Source: Virgibacillus siamensis (GTDB lineage: Bacteria; Bacillota; Bacilli; Bacillales; Amphibacillaceae). Taken from it: 64,000 bases of DNA. A program made the translations under genes and the position numbers. The DNA lies in the NCBI RefSeq assembly GCF_900162695.1, contig NZ_FUIH01000007.1:930001-994000 (forward strand), written 5' to 3'. Position 1 is the first letter of the stretch. Each line of letters begins with the position of its first letter. Below the pieces are notes generated by a model. The model saw only the letters and a program-made list of their open reading frames with translations, did no database searches and was not told the origin of the DNA. Positions 61,330 to 64,000 of the stretch are shown piece by piece.

Positions 61330-61719
61330 AGTTACAATTATTTCCAAATAGAATGAACTCTATGAAAATACCGCTGAAAACGGTAGATTTCTCGTGTTTG
61401 GAAAGTCATATATGAATACATGTTAACGAAACGTGTAGTGTGTAAAAATAATTTCACTATCAATGACATTCAAGCGTTTTTAAGATGCAATGTTTATTGG
61501 AAAACTATTTCGGGTATTTTTTTAAATTAGGTCATAAAATCATAAAATAATTAAAGGATTTTTATGATTTTTAGAGAATTACTTTATATAAGTTCCCTTT
61601 TTACGTATATTCCTTTAAAATAGTGGATTATAGCAATACATTAGTAGAAGAATAGAATATGAGAGTACATTCGGCGGATAGGTTTGCCGAATGCTTCTGA
61701 AACTGGAGGTGCCTTTCTT
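61330..61719. other. divIB-ftsA intergenic control region
   Basis: About 390 bp, AT-rich and free of genes. In B. subtilis this interval holds ylxW, ylxX and sbp; none is present. It holds the sigma-H promoter listed separately and a small CCG/CGG hairpin near 61372, and otherwise nothing that I can assign. Confidence 0.5.
61553..61581 (+). promoter_or_regulatory. sigma-H promoter of ftsAZ
   Basis: AAAGGATTT (61553-61561), an 11-bp spacer, then AGAGAATTA (61573-61581) match RNAGGAWWW-N11/12-RNNGAATWW at every defined position. In B. subtilis the ftsAZ P2 promoter is sigma-H dependent and raises division proteins at the onset of sporulation. Confidence 0.7.
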
Positions 61720-63000
61720 TTGAACAACAGTGAAGTACTAGTGAGTCTTGACGTAGGTACATCAAAAATCAAAGTAATAATAGGAGAAGTATTAGAAGAT
61801 TCCCTGAATATTATTGGAGTGGGAACCGCAAAATCCAATGGCATGAAAAAAGGCGCGGTTGTCGATATTGATCAAACAGTTCATTCAATCAGGAATGCAG
61901 TTGAACAAGCTGAACGAATGGTTGGTATGCAAATTGACAGTGTTGTTGTTGGAATTAACGGCAATCATGTTCAACTTCAGCCATGCCATGGAGTAGTTGC
62001 TGTTCAAAGCGAGAACCGTGAAATCGGTGATGAAGATATTACGCGGGTCATTGATGGGGCGCAAGTTGTCTCCATACCACCTGAACGTGAAATTATTGAT
62101 GTCATCCCGAAACAATTTATTGTTGATGGTCTGGATGAAATTACGGACCCGCGGGGAATGATAGGTGTCAGGCTAGAAATGGAAGGGACAATCATAACCT
62201 GTTCCAAAACCGTACTTCACAATATTTTAAAATGTGTGGAGCGGGCAAACCTGCAAATTTCCGATATTTGTCTTCAGCCACTGGCAGCGGGAAGCATTGC
62301 ATTGTCCAAGGATGAGAAAAACCTTGGTGTAACACTCATCGATATCGGTGGTGGATGTACAACTGTTTCGGTATTTGAAAATGATCACCTTGCAGCAACC
62401 AGTGTAGTACCACTGGGCGGGGACAACATTACAAAGGATTTATCCATTGGACTCAGAACATCTACTGAAGAAGCGGAAGATCTAAAACTGAATTATGGAC
62501 ATGCCTTCTTCGACGATGCTCAGGAGGATGAAACTTTTGAGGTCTCTATTATAGGCAGCAACACAACACAGACGTATAACCAACTTCAGATTGCTGATAT
62601 GATAGAAGCCAGGTTGGAAGAAATTTACGCGCATGCTGAACGGGAAATACGCCGGATGGGATACCAGCAGTTGCCGGGAGGATATGTTTTGACTGGCGGT
62701 ACTGCTAAAATGCCCGGAGTGCTCGAACTTGCGCAGGATTGTTTTCAGATGAATATTCGCATCGCAATACCAGATTACATAGGTGTCAGAGAACCACAAT
62801 TTACTGCAGGAGTGGGAATCTTGCAATTTGCTTATCGTAATGCGAAAATACAAGGAAAAGAGTTATTTCCATCTGTACTGGTAAATCAGCAGGAAACAAA
62901 GCCAAAGCGGACGAAAAAGAATTCAAATCCCGAGGAACCTAAGAATAAGGAGAAAAAGGAATCTGGATTAGCTAATATATTTAAGTATTTCTTTGATTAA
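61720..63000 (+). CDS. ftsA: cell division protein FtsA
   Basis: A 426-residue actin-like ATPase that tethers FtsZ to the membrane. Actin-fold motifs LVSLDVGTSKIKVIIGE, LIDIGGGCTTVSVF and VLTGGTAKMPG are in place, and the C-terminal ANIFKYFFD is the membrane-targeting amphipathic helix. I start at TTG 61720, nine bases after TGGAGGT, which gives the usual N-terminus; the open frame upstream adds 12 unrelated residues. Confidence 0.95.
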   Translation: MNNSEVLVSLDVGTSKIKVIIGEVLEDSLNIIGVGTAKSNGMKKGAVVDIDQTVHSIRNAVEQAERMVGMQIDSVVVGINGNHVQLQPCHGVVAVQSENREIGDEDITRVIDGAQVVSIPPEREIIDVIPKQFIVDGLDEITDPRGMIGVRLEMEGTIITCSKTVLHNILKCVERANLQISDICLQPLAAGSIALSKDEKNLGVTLIDIGGGCTTVSVFENDHLAATSVVPLGGDNITKDLSIGLRTSTEEAEDLKLNYGHAFFDDAQEDETFEVSIIGSNTTQTYNQLQIADMIEARLEEIYAHAEREIRRMGYQQLPGGYVLTGGTAKMPGVLELAQDCFQMNIRIAIPDYIGVREPQFTAGVGILQFAYRNAKIQGKELFPSVLVNQQETKPKRTKKNSNPEEPKNKEKKESGLANIFKYFFD

Positions 63001-63071
63001 TATGAATGAATTTCCCGGATATCATTAGCTTCTGGAACTCTAGTAATTTTGCATATTAGGAGGAACGAACT

Positions 63072-64000
63072 ATGTTAGAGTTTGATACAAATATGGATCA
63101 ACTGGCAACAATAAAAGTAATTGGTGTTGGGGGCGGCGGAAGCAACGCCGTTAACCGCATGATTGAACATGGTGTGGAAGGTGTTGAATTTATTGCGGTT
63201 AATACAGATGCCCAAGCACTAAATCTGTCCAAGGCCGAGACCAAAATACAAGTCGGCGGTAAATTGACCCGTGGACTTGGAGCCGGTGCAAACCCGGAGG
63301 TCGGCAAAAAGGCAGCAGAAGAAAATAAAGAGCAATTGGAAGAGGCATTGCAAGGTGCCGATATGATTTTCGTAACAGCCGGAATGGGTGGCGGAACCGG
63401 TACAGGTGCTGCACCGGTTATTGCTTCTATTGCAAAAGAACTTGGCGCATTGACAGTCGGTGTTGTTACACGTCCGTTTACCTTTGAAGGCAAAAGAAGA
63501 TCCACACAGGCTGGATCAGGTATTGAAGCATTAAAAAACAGTGTGGATACGCTTATTGTTATACCGAATGATCGTCTGCTGGAGATTGTTGATAAAAATA
63601 CTCCTATGCTGGAGGCTTTCCGTGAAGCAGATAACGTACTTCGTCAAGGTGTTCAGGGTATTTCCGACTTGATTGCAAAACCGGGTCTGATTAATGTGGA
63701 TTTTGCGGACGTGAAAACTATTATGTTCGATAAAGGGTCAGCATTAATGGGAATCGGTGTTGCAACTGGTGAAAACCGTGCCACAGAAGCTGCCAAAAAG
63801 GCGATTTCCTCACCATTGCTTGAAACAGATGTTGATGGTGCACACGGTATTCTAATGAATATTACCGGCGGCACGAACTTAAGCCTTTATGAAGTACAGG
63901 AGGCAGCAGATTTAGTAACATCCGCCGCTGATAACGAGGTCAACGTCATCTTTGGTTCAGTTATTAACGAAAATCTGAAGGATGAAATTATTGTTACCGT
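63072..64000 (+). CDS. ftsZ: cell division protein FtsZ, 5' part
   Basis: The gene runs off the right edge; about 309 residues are visible. Tubulin-like GTPase forming the Z-ring. GVGGGGSNAVNRM at the N-terminus and the tubulin signature MGGGTGTGAAPV near residue 104-115 are intact, as are RRSTQAGSGIEAL and the synergy-loop region. Start at MLEFDTN after AGGAGGAAC, 71 bases after ftsA. Confidence 0.97.
   Translation, partial: MLEFDTNMDQLATIKVIGVGGGGSNAVNRMIEHGVEGVEFIAVNTDAQALNLSKAETKIQVGGKLTRGLGAGANPEVGKKAAEENKEQLEEALQGADMIFVTAGMGGGTGTGAAPVIASIAKELGALTVGVVTRPFTFEGKRRSTQAGSGIEALKNSVDTLIVIPNDRLLEIVDKNTPMLEAFREADNVLRQGVQGISDLIAKPGLINVDFADVKTIMFDKGSALMGIGVATGENRATEAAKKAISSPLLETDVDGAHGILMNITGGTNLSLYEVQEAADLVTSAADNEVNVIFGSVINENLKDEIIVT

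Noticed and set aside
1..64000. Mobile elements, prophage, CRISPR, tRNA or rRNA genes
   Set aside because: No transposase, integrase, phage gene, spaced direct repeats of CRISPR type, or recognisable tRNA/rRNA sequence was seen. The 21-bp array before ctaG has hexamer units too short and spacers too short for a CRISPR.

Overview
This 64 kb window is a stretch of core chromosome from a low-GC, endospore-forming member of the Bacillaceae. The gene order closely follows the Bacillus subtilis ykzG-pdh, ykt/yla, cta-ylb and mraZ-ftsZ regions. Sporulation genes (ylaJ, ylbJ, ytvI-like, gerR-like, spoVD, spoVE) show it forms spores. A BCCT betaine transporter and a strongly acidic linker in PdhC suggest a halotolerant relative of Virgibacillus, Oceanobacillus or Lentibacillus; that genus-level guess is inference. 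I see no phage, insertion sequence, CRISPR array, tRNA or rRNA gene.

Layout. 1-4.7 kb: 3' end of a pyruvate-oxidase-like gene, then on the minus strand rnjA-rpoY, a 31-codon ORF and def, then a ykyA-type lipoprotein. 5-9.9 kb: pdhABCD, preceded by a near-consensus CcpA site. 10-12 kb: a BCCT betaine transporter, then the dual-function regulatory RNA SR1 encoding the GapA-binding peptide SR1P, with two CcpN-type boxes at its promoter. 12-20 kb: nitronate monooxygenase and the yktA/yktB/ykzI/suhB and ylaF-ylaN series, with a dispersed structured repeat at 16.1-16.3 kb. 19-31.7 kb: ftsW, pycA, then haem A synthesis and caa3 oxidase genes ctaA, ctaBCDEF, ctaG and a DUF420 gene (ctaK/yozB type). 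31.8-45.8 kb: ylb cluster (ylbC-G, rsmD, coaD, ylbJ, ylbL, tmcAL, yceD-rpmF, gerR-like, ylbP, panE). 45.9-64 kb: bshC and the division and cell-wall cluster mraZ, rsmH, ftsL, pbpB, spoVD, murE, murF, mraY, murD, spoVE, divIB, ftsA and the 5' part of ftsZ.

The genes form functional blocks: pyruvate is fed into acetyl-CoA (pdh) and oxaloacetate (pycA), electrons leave through the caa3 oxidase, and the dcw cluster makes precursors and machinery for septal and cortex peptidoglycan. SR1 with CcpN-like boxes and the cre-like site before pdhA tie the carbon genes to glycolytic flux. Departures from the B. subtilis order are informative: typA is not between ylaF and ylaH, ylbK is not between ylbJ and ylbL, and murG, murB, ylxW, ylxX and sbp are all missing between spoVE and ftsA.

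The least explained structure is a set of GTTGAT hexamers repeating at exactly 21 bp upstream of ctaG. Other notable signals are a perfect sigma-H promoter before ftsA, 10-bp-phased GTGG boxes before mraZ, and terminator-like hairpins that overlap the spoVE start or sit in the divIB leader.
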